Shown: piece after piece, positions 12,825 to 19,955 of the stretch
Layout: every line of letters begins with the position of its first letter
Numbering within the stretch: the stretch's first letter is position 1
Source: a virus
DNA: 28,677 nucleotides
Reading direction: 5' to 3' (one strand)
Virus record (IMG/VR): IMGVR_UViG_3300032118_000048
Location: 1-28,677 of that record
Program-made: the position numbers and the translations under genes
Notes under the pieces: model-generated
The model's database searches: none
Seen by the model: only the letters and a program-made list of their open reading frames with translations
Told to the model about the DNA's origin: nothing

Positions 12825-14066
12825 TTATAATTCTAATTTAACAAGCCTTTTAATTTCTTCGCTGGAGTACATTCCAACTTCCGAAAGTGTTTTAATTGTG
12901 TTTGCTTTACGTTCCAAGATTTCAGCATTTTCTTTTCGGTTTTCTTGTAGTACTGGGATATGCGCATAGCACAATTCTAAAAATTCGCCTTTTTCAAGCA
13001 ATTTAAACTGTTCTGAACGTTGCATTGCTAGTTCTTCGGCTTCTGGTATAATAGTACTTTGATAAGCTTGTTTCATGCCCTCATTAAGATTTTCAAAGGT
13101 GCTACCTTTTGTACGACTAAACAGGTTAACATTCATGCCGTAATTATCAATGATTGTTAAAAAATCTTCATCTACTTCTTCGAATAACATCATATCCTTT
13201 GTTGGAAAGGACATTGATTGCCATGTCAAAGAAGCATTTGTCATAAGAATTTGTTGTTGGTCCTTATCAATTCCAAATTGTCTTTGATATTCCTTGTCAA
13301 TTCTTTTACGTTCTGTATCTGAAAGTGGTATTGCTCCAGAACTATCTTTGGAAGCATTTGTAAGCAATCCAAGTGCTCCTTTCTTGGTCATAATAACGTT
13401 TCTAAACTGGTATGACGCACGAATGTTAGAAATAGGCATGTGAATAGGTATCATCGGACTTTCGCCCTTAACAGCGTTTAAAGCGTTAATTATTCTTGTA
13501 TGATTAACCTCTTTTGTTTCCAGTTTGTCAATAGCAACTGAATTTCCCTTTTCAAAAACTTCGTAATAAAGAATAATATCCTCAATTTTTGTTTGTTTGT
13601 AGTATTTTCCAGATGTTTTAATAGCTACTGTTGTCGGGTCAATGTTTGTTAATTGGTCAGGCAAATCTTGATTATTAAAAGCCTTTAAAATATACTCGTA
13701 ATTGTTACCGAATACACACCTGTTCTCGTTCCATTGTCTTATTAAATCATTTCCCTTTACTAAGGGATTAGGATTTTCTAAAAGTTTAACGGCTGGAGAA
13801 TTAAGAATTTCAACTGGTTTACCATCTTTTCCAGCTTTGTAATGACGCCAAACTCCAGAAGCTAACAAATAACCCCTCCGATTAATTACAGCGTAAAGCT
13901 GGGGAGTAGTCATAAAGATATTATGAGCGTTCCAAGTGTCAGGATTTAAAAATTGTGCTTCCCCTGTTAAAATTTGAGTTTGATTTGGAAGTTTTGGTGT
14001 TTTGTAATACTCCCTTGAAGTATTAAAAAAAGCATTCATTATTTCTGGAACAGAGATTAAAGCCAT
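12825..14066 (-). CDS. Phage portal protein (HK97 family), on the minus strand
   Basis: The 413-residue protein matches HK97-type portals. Near the N-terminus NRRGYLLASGVW resembles the helix and wing start. VKLLENPNPLVKGNDLIRQW (about 92-111) and FGNNYEYILKAF (about 119-130) are the conserved portal positions. The second half has the clip/crown pattern, with LTWQSMSFPTKDMM and a helix with NVNLF (about 323-327). The C-terminus is helical and Lys/Glu-rich. The portal forms the dodecameric ring through which DNA is packaged. The gene is complete but runs opposite to all other genes in the window, between terL and the protease, where it normally runs with them. It therefore needs its own promoter near 14090 and ends at the bidirectional terminator. 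Confidence 0.88.
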   Translation of the reverse strand: MALISVPEIMNAFFNTSREYYKTPKLPNQTQILTGEAQFLNPDTWNAHNIFMTTPQLYAVINRRGYLLASGVWRHYKAGKDGKPVEILNSPAVKLLENPNPLVKGNDLIRQWNENRCVFGNNYEYILKAFNNQDLPDQLTNIDPTTVAIKTSGKYYKQTKIEDIILYYEVFEKGNSVAIDKLETKEVNHTRIINALNAVKGESPMIPIHMPISNIRASYQFRNVIMTKKGALGLLTNASKDSSGAIPLSDTERKRIDKEYQRQFGIDKDQQQILMTNASLTWQSMSFPTKDMMLFEEVDEDFLTIIDNYGMNVNLFSRTKGSTFENLNEGMKQAYQSTIIPEAEELAMQRSEQFKLLEKGEFLELCYAHIPVLQENRKENAEILERKANTIKTLSEVGMYSSEEIKRLVKLEL

Positions 14067-14088
14067 AATTAAATTCGATTAATTTATT

Positions 14089-14127
14089 GCAAATTAAATC
14101 ATTTATAATAAATTATTCTACATTTGC
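14089..14127. promoter_or_regulatory. Possible divergent promoters between portal and protease genes
   Basis: GCAAAT (14089-14094) and ATTTGC (14122-14127) are mirror copies facing outward. On the plus strand TACATTTG (14119-14126) fits the -7 consensus. On the minus strand TTAATTTG (14097-14090) fits at 7 of 8 positions and lies 23 bases before the portal ATG. Neither has a TTG at the usual distance. Confidence 0.5.
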
Positions 14128-14159
14128 CATAGGATTATCAAATTTATTTCTAACAAGTT

Positions 14160-14246
14160 ATGGAAAAGGAAAAGATTGAAGCCATTAAACAGGCTAAAAA
14201 AGACCGTGAAAAAGCCGTTAAAACTCAACAAATTGTAAAGAAATGA
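14160..14246 (+). CDS. 28-residue basic peptide ORF before the protease
   Basis: A short ORF starting 33 bases after the TACATTTG element and overlapping the protease start by ATGA. The product (MEKEKIEAIKQAKKDREK, then VKTQQIVKK) is a highly charged helix. The coupling overlap and position make translation plausible, and the peptide might be a remnant or a small scaffold-type helix. No homologue is recognised. Confidence 0.45.
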   Translation: MEKEKIEAIKQAKKDREKAVKTQQIVKK

Positions 14247-15064
14247 CAAAGGAACAAGAAATTGCATACATCTTTAAGAATAAAGAGTTGATTATTACTC
14301 AAAAAACCAACGCGATTAAGCATGGGGATTTTTGTAATGCAGTAATTCAAGAAGATAATGGAGTTCAGAAAGCTGGTGTTGATGTTACTGGAGAGGATTC
14401 AACAGTTTTAAATGCAAAATTGATAATTAACACCACAAATGTCATTGACTCTCACATGGATTGCCATATCAACGGGTTGTGGAAAAAATCATTAAACGAA
14501 ACAAAATCTTTGCTTTTATTACAAGAGCACCAAATGGACTTTGAAAATGTTATTGCTGATTCTGTAAATGACAATTTAATAGCGACAACAGAAATAATTG
14601 ACTGGAAAAAATTAGGTTTTAAATTTGTGGGCAGTACAGAAGCATTGATTTTTAACGCTCAAATCAAAAAAGATGTTAACGAATTTATGTTTAATCTGTA
14701 CAGAAAAGGGAGGGTTTTAAATCATTCTGTTGGGATGCGATATATTAAAATGTTCCTTTGTATAGATTCCAACGAAGCGATGTATTCAAGTGAAAAAGCT
14801 AATTGGGACAAGTATTATCCAATAGTTGTAAATCAAGAAGTTGCAGACCATAAAGGATTTTTTTACGCAATTACGGAAGCAAAAGTAATAGAGGGTTCAG
14901 CCGTTGTAAAAGGTTCAAATGCTTACACCCCCACAATTGAAATTGAAATTGAAAAAGAAAATACTGGAGCCGATATTATCACTCCAGAAACCGAAGCCGT
15001 TTTAAACACTTCAAACAACAAATCTGGGGACAAGGCTTCACAGAAAATTAGTAGTTATTTATAA
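14243..15064 (+). CDS. Prohead protease (HK97/herpesvirus-like S21 fold)
   Basis: The 273-residue protein has the hallmarks of phage prohead proteases: VIDSHMDCHINGLWKKSL near residues 72-90, a catalytic His in LLLLQEHQMDF (His96), and the catalytic Ser in LNHSVGMRY (Ser162), giving the His/Ser arrangement of this fold. The Ser-Val-Gly-Met motif and the order before the capsid gene fit. It would trim the capsid N-terminus and itself during maturation. The C-terminal 60 residues are low-complexity Glu/Thr/Asn with a triple Ile-Glu repeat, typical of removable tails. The next gene, 11 bases on, is the major capsid protein. Sequence identity to HK97 gp4 is not obvious, so the call rests on motif and position. 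Confidence 0.8.
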   Translation: MTKEQEIAYIFKNKELIITQKTNAIKHGDFCNAVIQEDNGVQKAGVDVTGEDSTVLNAKLIINTTNVIDSHMDCHINGLWKKSLNETKSLLLLQEHQMDFENVIADSVNDNLIATTEIIDWKKLGFKFVGSTEALIFNAQIKKDVNEFMFNLYRKGRVLNHSVGMRYIKMFLCIDSNEAMYSSEKANWDKYYPIVVNQEVADHKGFFYAITEAKVIEGSAVVKGSNAYTPTIEIEIEKENTGADIITPETEAVLNTSNNKSGDKASQKISSYL

Positions 15065-15075
15065 ACAAAAAAACA

Positions 15076-16392
15076 ATGAAAAATTTTAAAGAATTTTTAG
15101 TTTCAAAAGGGCACAGCCAAGAGGCGTTTGATGCTATGGAACCAGCAGAACAAGCGGATTTATACAAGGAGTATAACGCTGAAATGAAATCCTTTATCAA
15201 CGAATTGCAAAAAACAGTTGAAGGAAAGGTTGACCAAGTTGCTTTGGATAACGCTGTTAAGGCATTAAACGAAGGGAAAACGGAAGAAATGCGTTTATTA
15301 GGTGAAAACATGAAAACAGTAATGTTGGCAATGAAATCACTTAGTGAAAAAGGCGTTAAAGCAGAAGTAAACAAAGGTTTACGAGCTTACATTATGGAGC
15401 ACTCTGAAACAATCAAGGCGATGAAAGAGAACGCTACACAGCAAAAAGCACACGCTGGGTTCTCAATGGAAGTAAACAAAGGAACACAGGGAGCAACCGA
15501 TATTGGAGACCGTGATTATTTAGGTACAATCGAAGCTGGAATTGAAAGAAAACCAGTAAGAATGACCAATATAATGGACTTATTTTCAAGAGGTCCAGTA
15601 AGCACTGAATATCTTCACTATTGGGAAGAAAACGTTGTAACTCGTGATGCTAAATTCGTGATTGCTTGTGCAACTTCTACGCATACAACCAAAGTAACTT
15701 GGGCGAAAAGAACTGTTGAATTAGCAAAACTTCGTGATATCGTTGATATTTGTATCGATATGATGGATGATTACGCATTTGTTGAGGGCGAAATAAACAC
15801 TTTAATAAACGAATCTATTGCTTTAAAAGCTGAATATGAATTGTTATTAGGTGCTTCGGCAACGGCAACAGATATGCTTTCAATAGACTTTATTTCAAGT
15901 GAATTTAACCCATTGAATGTTCTTGCAGATTTCAGTTTAGCAATCCCAGTTCCAACCTTGGGAGATTTGGCAATTTGTATGAAAGCACAAATCTACACTT
16001 TTGGACAGCAAAACAAATGGAATGCAGACACTATCATAATGAATTATACTGATATGGTTACCTACTTACTGGCTAAAGATTTGAATGGAATGTATTTGTT
16101 CCCGAATTTTGCGTTTGGAGTAACTGACAGAGTTGGGGATATGAGAATTGTAACTTCTCCAATTGTGGCACAGAATACGATGTACGTTTTAGATTCTACA
16201 AAAGGAAAAATTCTTGACAGAAAGAAAACGACAGTAGTGGCTTCATTTGAGAATAAGGATAACATTGAACATGAATTGGTGACAATGGTTGCAGTTGAAA
16301 GACTTCAATTCCATGTACGTTTAATCAATCGTGATGCGTTCATGAAGTGTTCAGATATTGCAACAGCGTTAACAGCAATCACAAAACCATAA
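15076..16392 (+). CDS. Major capsid protein, HK97 fold with N-terminal scaffold domain
   Basis: A 438-residue protein directly after the protease. Residues 1-115 form a charged, helical segment (many Glu, Lys and Ala) like the delta domain that serves as built-in scaffold and is cut off by the protease. The mature-like part begins around residue 130 (GFSMEVNKGTQGATDIGDRD) and continues with E-loop and P-domain type sequence, such as ERKPVRMTNIMDLF, YLHYWEENVV and a strand-rich end with VRLINRDAFMKC. Length and order fit HK97 gp5 relatives. No decoration domain is seen inside it. It is expected to be the most abundant virion protein. Confidence 0.88.
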   Translation: MKNFKEFLVSKGHSQEAFDAMEPAEQADLYKEYNAEMKSFINELQKTVEGKVDQVALDNAVKALNEGKTEEMRLLGENMKTVMLAMKSLSEKGVKAEVNKGLRAYIMEHSETIKAMKENATQQKAHAGFSMEVNKGTQGATDIGDRDYLGTIEAGIERKPVRMTNIMDLFSRGPVSTEYLHYWEENVVTRDAKFVIACATSTHTTKVTWAKRTVELAKLRDIVDICIDMMDDYAFVEGEINTLINESIALKAEYELLLGASATATDMLSIDFISSEFNPLNVLADFSLAIPVPTLGDLAICMKAQIYTFGQQNKWNADTIIMNYTDMVTYLLAKDLNGMYLFPNFAFGVTDRVGDMRIVTSPIVAQNTMYVLDSTKGKILDRKKTTVVASFENKDNIEHELVTMVAVERLQFHVRLINRDAFMKCSDIATALTAITKP

Positions 16393-16403
16393 TCTTTTAA
16401 AAG

Positions 16404-16724
16404 ATGAAAATTAAATTCACAAGAGATTACTCTCCCCGTAAAAAGGGAGAGATTTTCGAAGCAAGAAACAGGGACGAAGTAAGAACGGCTGAATGGTATT
16501 TAGCGAACGGGATTGCAGAACTTTGTAAATGCTCACAGGCTCCAAATGGATGCCCAGATTGCGAGGAAAAAAGCAAAGCGAAAGAGGTTGATTTATCAAA
16601 ATTAAGAATAATTGACCTTGAACCAATTGCTGAAAAACTTGGAATTGAAGTGCCAGAGGGAACAAAAAAAGCTGGAATAATCGCATTGATAAAAACAGCA
16701 CAAGCAGAACAGGAAAACAACTAA
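16404..16724 (+). CDS. Small head-region protein with Cys cluster and HeH-like C-terminus
   Basis: The 106-residue protein has an N-terminal strand-rich part (KFTRDYSPRKKGEIFEARN), then CKCSQAPNGCPDC (about residues 41-53), a four-Cys cluster that could bind zinc. Residues 62-100 read as a helix-extension-helix (VDLSKLRIIDLEPIAEKLGI, then GTKKAGIIALIKTA), like the SAP/Rho-N/HeH type found in phage head-tail connector neighbourhoods. It lies between capsid and the first connector gene. It may bind the capsid or DNA near the portal. The function is inferred from position and shape only. Confidence 0.6.
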   Translation: MKIKFTRDYSPRKKGEIFEARNRDEVRTAEWYLANGIAELCKCSQAPNGCPDCEEKSKAKEVDLSKLRIIDLEPIAEKLGIEVPEGTKKAGIIALIKTAQAEQENN

Positions 16725-16737
16725 AAAATAAAACTAA

Positions 16738-17235
16738 ATGGCTTCAATCTTAACCGTTCAAGATTTTGTTGGAAAGTATGAACTTTCAATCACAGAAGAA
16801 ACAGAAATTAAACTTCAATTTTATATTGACCGTTTAGAAGTTTCTTTATTGCGTGAATTGTTTGGTTTGGACTTATACACTCTCTGGGACGGCTCGGTTA
16901 ATCCTATTTATACCATTCTCACAGCACCTCTTGTTTTTCAAGAGGATGCCTGTGAAGGTAAAATATGGGAATCAAAAGGTTTGGTTGATATGTTAATTGG
17001 TTTTATTTATTTTGATTATTCTCGTGATGCTTACACTCAACAAACAGTTGATGGAGCACAGAAAAACGCTGGGGAAAACAGTTTAAATTCGACTTTTGCG
17101 ATGGCAAATTTGCACGGAAGATATTCGGAAGCTTTAACAAGTTACGAAGCAATTCAAGCATACATTAAAAAAGAATCGGTTATTTATCCAGAATTTCACG
17201 GTATTAAAAAACACGTTTTAATCCCGTTCTTTTAA
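16738..17235 (+). CDS. Head-tail connector-like protein (165 aa)
   Basis: A 165-residue, mainly helical protein, with an N-terminal DFVGKYELSITEETEIKLQF and helical repeats of Leu/Tyr including LVDMLIGFIYFDYSRD. This is the profile of head-completion (gp6/gp15-type) adaptors that attach under the portal, and the gene order agrees. The next ORF starts on the last base of its stop codon (TAATG), so they are coupled. No enzyme motif is seen. Identification is by order and shape, not by a recognised signature. Confidence 0.58.
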   Translation: MASILTVQDFVGKYELSITEETEIKLQFYIDRLEVSLLRELFGLDLYTLWDGSVNPIYTILTAPLVFQEDACEGKIWESKGLVDMLIGFIYFDYSRDAYTQQTVDGAQKNAGENSLNSTFAMANLHGRYSEALTSYEAIQAYIKKESVIYPEFHGIKKHVLIPFF

Positions 17236-17909
17236 TGGAAGATATAGTAAACATAGTTAAACGAGAAATAATCGATAAAATGTCCCTTAAATTGGAAATA
17301 AAGTCGATTGTAACGGTGTTGATTACTGTTTGTAATCCAAAATGGGCGAGAGTTGGGAGTTTTGTTAAGGATGAAAACAATGTTTCTTATAAAATTATAG
17401 CTGTTGATTATGTTTTAAACACAATCACGGTTGATACTGATTTTTTAGGAACAGAGGTTTATTTAAAGGCTCCAATTTTTTTATATGGAACGCCTTTAGA
17501 GGTTAACTCCGAATGGGGTTTGTTAACTAAAATAGAAAAGGACAAAATACCTTTCATTTGGTTAATATTACCAGCAAACGAAGTTCCTTTCGGTAGAGAA
17601 AGTTCCATTGAAAGAGAAGCAGAATTAAGACTTATTTTTTCTGATAATCGATTGGTCACAAGTTGGAAAATAAAGGACATTCACAATTTTAGGGTGCAAT
17701 CATTATTAAATATGGTTGAAGAATTTAAAAAAGTGATTGTGCAAAACCCAATTTTTAAAACCGTAACCGATTACAGACAAAAAGTGCTTGACAAGCTGGG
17801 AACAGAAAGCGAAAAAGGTTTTATCAATAATATAATTGATGCGAATTTAACGTCTGTTGATTTAAGGTTAACCCTACCGATTTACAAAGGGATGAATTGT
17901 ATTTGTTAA
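17235..17909 (+). CDS. Neck or tail-completion-type protein (224 aa)
   Basis: The 224-residue protein starts with a helix, then strand-rich sequence (VRVGSF-like KWARVGSFVKDENN, then IAVDYVLNTITVDTDF), and a helical C-terminal half with FKKVIVQNPIF. The position between the adaptor and tail tube suggests head closure or tail terminator. It is longer than usual for those proteins, and I do not recognise a family. It is translationally coupled to the preceding gene and followed by a 19-base gap. Confidence 0.5.
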   Translation: MEDIVNIVKREIIDKMSLKLEIKSIVTVLITVCNPKWARVGSFVKDENNVSYKIIAVDYVLNTITVDTDFLGTEVYLKAPIFLYGTPLEVNSEWGLLTKIEKDKIPFIWLILPANEVPFGRESSIEREAELRLIFSDNRLVTSWKIKDIHNFRVQSLLNMVEEFKKVIVQNPIFKTVTDYRQKVLDKLGTESEKGFINNIIDANLTSVDLRLTLPIYKGMNCIC

Positions 17910-17928
17910 ATTAAAAAAAAGAGAAAAT

Positions 17929-18831
17929 ATGTCAGTAGGATGTAATTGCACAAATGGATTAGGAAACACAGGGCAACCAAATTGTATTCCAATTCAAAGC
18001 GTAACTTCGACACTTATCATGGTGCCGTTATACGCAAACGATGGAACAAGAAACGGAATAAATTTAACTATTCCTTTGCCTGTTTGGTCTGATTTAGTAA
18101 ACGAAGCAGATGCTTCAAAACGTTGGTTCCCGTTACCAAAATTTGAGAATGTTGAAATGCCAAAAGCTGATTCACAATTCGAAGAAAGTAATTCTGGACG
18201 TAAAGTGTTTTTACGTGAAGGAGTTCGTTCTTTCGCTGGGGAACTTTGGGCAGAAGATTCAAGCACGACTTTACTTGGAAAATTAAAAGGTAATCGTTGC
18301 GTTGATTTTGGGGTTTATATCGTTGATGTAAATGGTGATTTAGTAGGCAGTCAAGAGGGGGACGTTTTATATCCTGTTCCAGTTGATAATCCAAGCTTTG
18401 ACCCTCGTTGGATGGTTGCAACTGATTCAACAACTTCAAAAATTATGGTGGCTTTTGATTTCGCTCGTTTATTTGACGATTCAACACTTTATATGATTAC
18501 ACCAACAGAAGCTGGAATTGATTTTAATTCTTTAACAGGCTTAATTGATGTGAATTTTGACTTTGTTTCTTGTGGTCAAACTGTTGCCGTTATTGAATTA
18601 GATTTTGATTATGGAACGGCAATTAACAAGTTAAAGTTTATCGGTGGAACAGCTCCAGATTTTTCAATTTTTAATAATACTACTCCGGCACCTGTTATCG
18701 TATTATCGGCTATTGAAGGACCAGATGGAACATACACAATTACTTATGCTTCTCAATCAGTTTCAGACAGTTTAACGTTCACTTTGAACAAAACTGGTTT
18801 CATTGGAAACGGAACAGAGGTAGTTGTATAA
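17929..18831 (+). CDS. Major tail tube protein with C-terminal extra domain
   Basis: The 300-residue protein begins MSVGCNCTNG, a Cys-rich start, then a beta-rich body with LPVWSDLVN, RWFPLPKFENVEMPKA and FFLREG-like VFLREGVRSFAGELW. This strand pattern and place after the completion genes fit a siphovirus tail tube subunit. Residues from about 215 on (LDFDYGTAINKLKFIG, then APVIVLSAIEGPDGTYTITY) look like an added beta-sandwich domain, similar in role to the Ig-like domains decorating tails. Tail tube proteins are typically 150-250 residues, so the extra length fits that idea. It uses an A-rich leader without Shine-Dalgarno. Confidence 0.72.
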   Translation: MSVGCNCTNGLGNTGQPNCIPIQSVTSTLIMVPLYANDGTRNGINLTIPLPVWSDLVNEADASKRWFPLPKFENVEMPKADSQFEESNSGRKVFLREGVRSFAGELWAEDSSTTLLGKLKGNRCVDFGVYIVDVNGDLVGSQEGDVLYPVPVDNPSFDPRWMVATDSTTSKIMVAFDFARLFDDSTLYMITPTEAGIDFNSLTGLIDVNFDFVSCGQTVAVIELDFDYGTAINKLKFIGGTAPDFSIFNNTTPAPVIVLSAIEGPDGTYTITYASQSVSDSLTFTLNKTGFIGNGTEVVV

Positions 18832-18843
18832 TTTAGGTTTGAA

Positions 18844-18999
18844 ATGTATATCCAAATCGGAAAAATTGGTATTCATACGGAGACGTTGAAATCAATAACA
18901 GAAAAGGAAGCCGTAGAAAAATTCAGTCATATTAGCGCTTTAATCGTGAAAATGGCTTGGAAGAAAGCAAACGGAAAAAAAGCGAAAAACGTTGAATAA
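18844..18999 (+). CDS. Small basic protein after the tail tube gene (51 aa)
   Basis: The 51-residue ORF starts 12 bases after the tail tube stop and ends before a strong terminator. It is mixed: strand-like MYIQIGKIGIHTETLK, a Glu-rich helix and a Lys-rich tail (KKANGKKAKN). Its place just after the tail tube gene is where small chaperones occur, but 51 residues is short for those. It is probably the last gene of the head/tail-tube transcript. Confidence 0.55.
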   Translation: MYIQIGKIGIHTETLKSITEKEAVEKFSHISALIVKMAWKKANGKKAKNVE

Positions 19000-19019
19000 A
19001 ACGTAACCTAAAAATGGTG

Positions 19020-19051
19020 AAAGGGTGTGAAGCAATTTGCACCCTTTTTTT
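19020..19051 (+). terminator. Strong rho-independent terminator with GCAA tetraloop
   Basis: AAAGGGTGTGAA (19020-19031), loop GCAA (a GNRA tetraloop), TTTGCACCCTTT (19036-19047), a 12-bp stem with two G-T wobbles, then more T to 19051. It divides the tail tube transcript from the tape-measure side. Confidence 0.88.
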
Positions 19052-19073
19052 ATACATTAATAAAGAAAAAGAA

Positions 19074-19081
19074 TACATTTG
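19074..19081 (+). promoter_or_regulatory. Possible -7 element before the tail-assembly ORFs
   Basis: TACATTTG lies 4 bases before the ATG at 19086 and after the strong terminator. No TTG is at the usual -33 distance. If used, the mRNA would be almost leaderless. Confidence 0.4.
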
Positions 19082-19085
19082 CAAT

Positions 19086-19535
19086 ATGGTTGATTTAATG
19101 CAAACTTTATTAGGCGACAAACTACGAAAAGCGATGGTTATTTCTGGTCAAATGGCATGGTATGAAGCGTTTGATAATGAATTAAAGAGGTTTATATTAG
19201 ATTGGATTCAAAAAGACCAGCTACAAAAGGGAGTTGATGAAGATGGGGATTTATTAGGGTTATATTCAGAATTTACGGAAAGTATTAACCCTTTAAAAAT
19301 TGCTGGTACTCCTTACACTTTGGAAGATACAGGAGATTTTTACAAAAGCATGTTTATAACAGTACTTTCAGATAGTTTTATTATTGATGCGGACCCAATT
19401 AAGGGAACGGATAATTTATTTTTTAAATATGGGGATGGAATTGTTGGGCTCACTACGGAAAACATGGATAAGCTTCGGGAACAAATTAAAAAGAAGTACA
19501 TCGCATTTATTAGGAGGTCATTGGAAATCGGTTAA
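19086..19535 (+). CDS. Tail-region protein (149 aa), possible tail assembly chaperone or completion protein
   Basis: An ORF longer by 24 codons is open upstream, but that part lies over the terminator, so the ATG at 19086 is chosen. The 149 residues include INPLKIAGTPYTLEDTGDFY and FIIDADPIKGTDNLFFKYG, a sequence style I associate with conserved proteins just upstream of the tape measure in Bacteroidota siphophages. The C-terminal third overlaps a second ORF in the +1 frame. The pair before a tape measure gene recalls the gpG/gpGT tail assembly chaperones, which use ribosomal frameshifting. Near its end stand tandem AGG AGG Arg codons. Role assignment is positional. Confidence 0.62.
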   Translation: MVDLMQTLLGDKLRKAMVISGQMAWYEAFDNELKRFILDWIQKDQLQKGVDEDGDLLGLYSEFTESINPLKIAGTPYTLEDTGDFYKSMFITVLSDSFIIDADPIKGTDNLFFKYGDGIVGLTTENMDKLREQIKKKYIAFIRRSLEIG

Positions 19536-19950
19536 GGATATTCCTTTGGAAAGTTGGATTAAGTGTTTAGACGGTCAATTTAACTATGTAAACAAGCGAG
19601 TTTGCAGTACATACGGAAAAAAAGATATTGAACGCTGGTTAAGAATTTATGATAATTACATACTAGAGCGAGGATTAACAGAAATTCATTTAAAGCATTT
19701 GAATTTAATGAAGAAAAAAGCTCTTTTACAAATTGATTTTATCTTAACGCATGAACGGTTTAAGTTAACATTAATTGAAATTGAGGAAGCGAGATTGAAA
19801 AATATGTTGGCAAATTCGGGAAATGGAATGAGTATTGAACAAGCGTTGGTCCACATTGGAAAATGGATGGGAGAACGAATAAGAATTAAAGAAATAACGG
19901 CTTTTGAATACTTTGTTTTATTGGACGAATTTTCAAGGGCAAACAAATAG
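19435..19950 (+). CDS. Second tail-assembly ORF before the tape measure; true start uncertain
   Basis: This frame (+1 relative to the previous gene) is open from 19384. The convincing protein part starts around 19510 (LLGGHWKSVKDIPLESWIKC) and runs about 145 residues, mostly helical, with LNLMKKKALLQIDFILTHE, an acidic/basic helix and FEYFVLLDEFSRANK. I take the ATG at 19435 as a formal start, but it adds 24-25 residues read over the previous gene. No ATG, GTG or TTG stands at the start of the conserved part, so a frameshift near 19513-19518 or a non-standard start is possible. It ends 5 bases before the tape measure ATG. I associate it with proteins found just before Bacteroidota tape measures. 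Confidence 0.6.
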   Translation: MELLGSLRKTWISFGNKLKRSTSHLLGGHWKSVKDIPLESWIKCLDGQFNYVNKRVCSTYGKKDIERWLRIYDNYILERGLTEIHLKHLNLMKKKALLQIDFILTHERFKLTLIEIEEARLKNMLANSGNGMSIEQALVHIGKWMGERIRIKEITAFEYFVLLDEFSRANK

Positions 19951-19955
19951 AAATA

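Noticed and set aside
14934-14954. Tandem ATTGAA repeats in the protease gene
   Set aside because: Only about three copies; it encodes a low-complexity Ile-Glu stretch in the removable tail and is not evidence for an origin or binding array.
16417-16720. Two overlapping minus-strand ORFs opposite the small Cys-cluster protein
   Set aside because: Both are shadows of one plus-strand gene and cannot both be real; neither has a recognisable motif.
18068-18439. 123-residue minus-strand ORF in the tail tube gene
   Set aside because: Shadow of the tail tube gene with Gln/Leu-rich composition and no promoter or leader.
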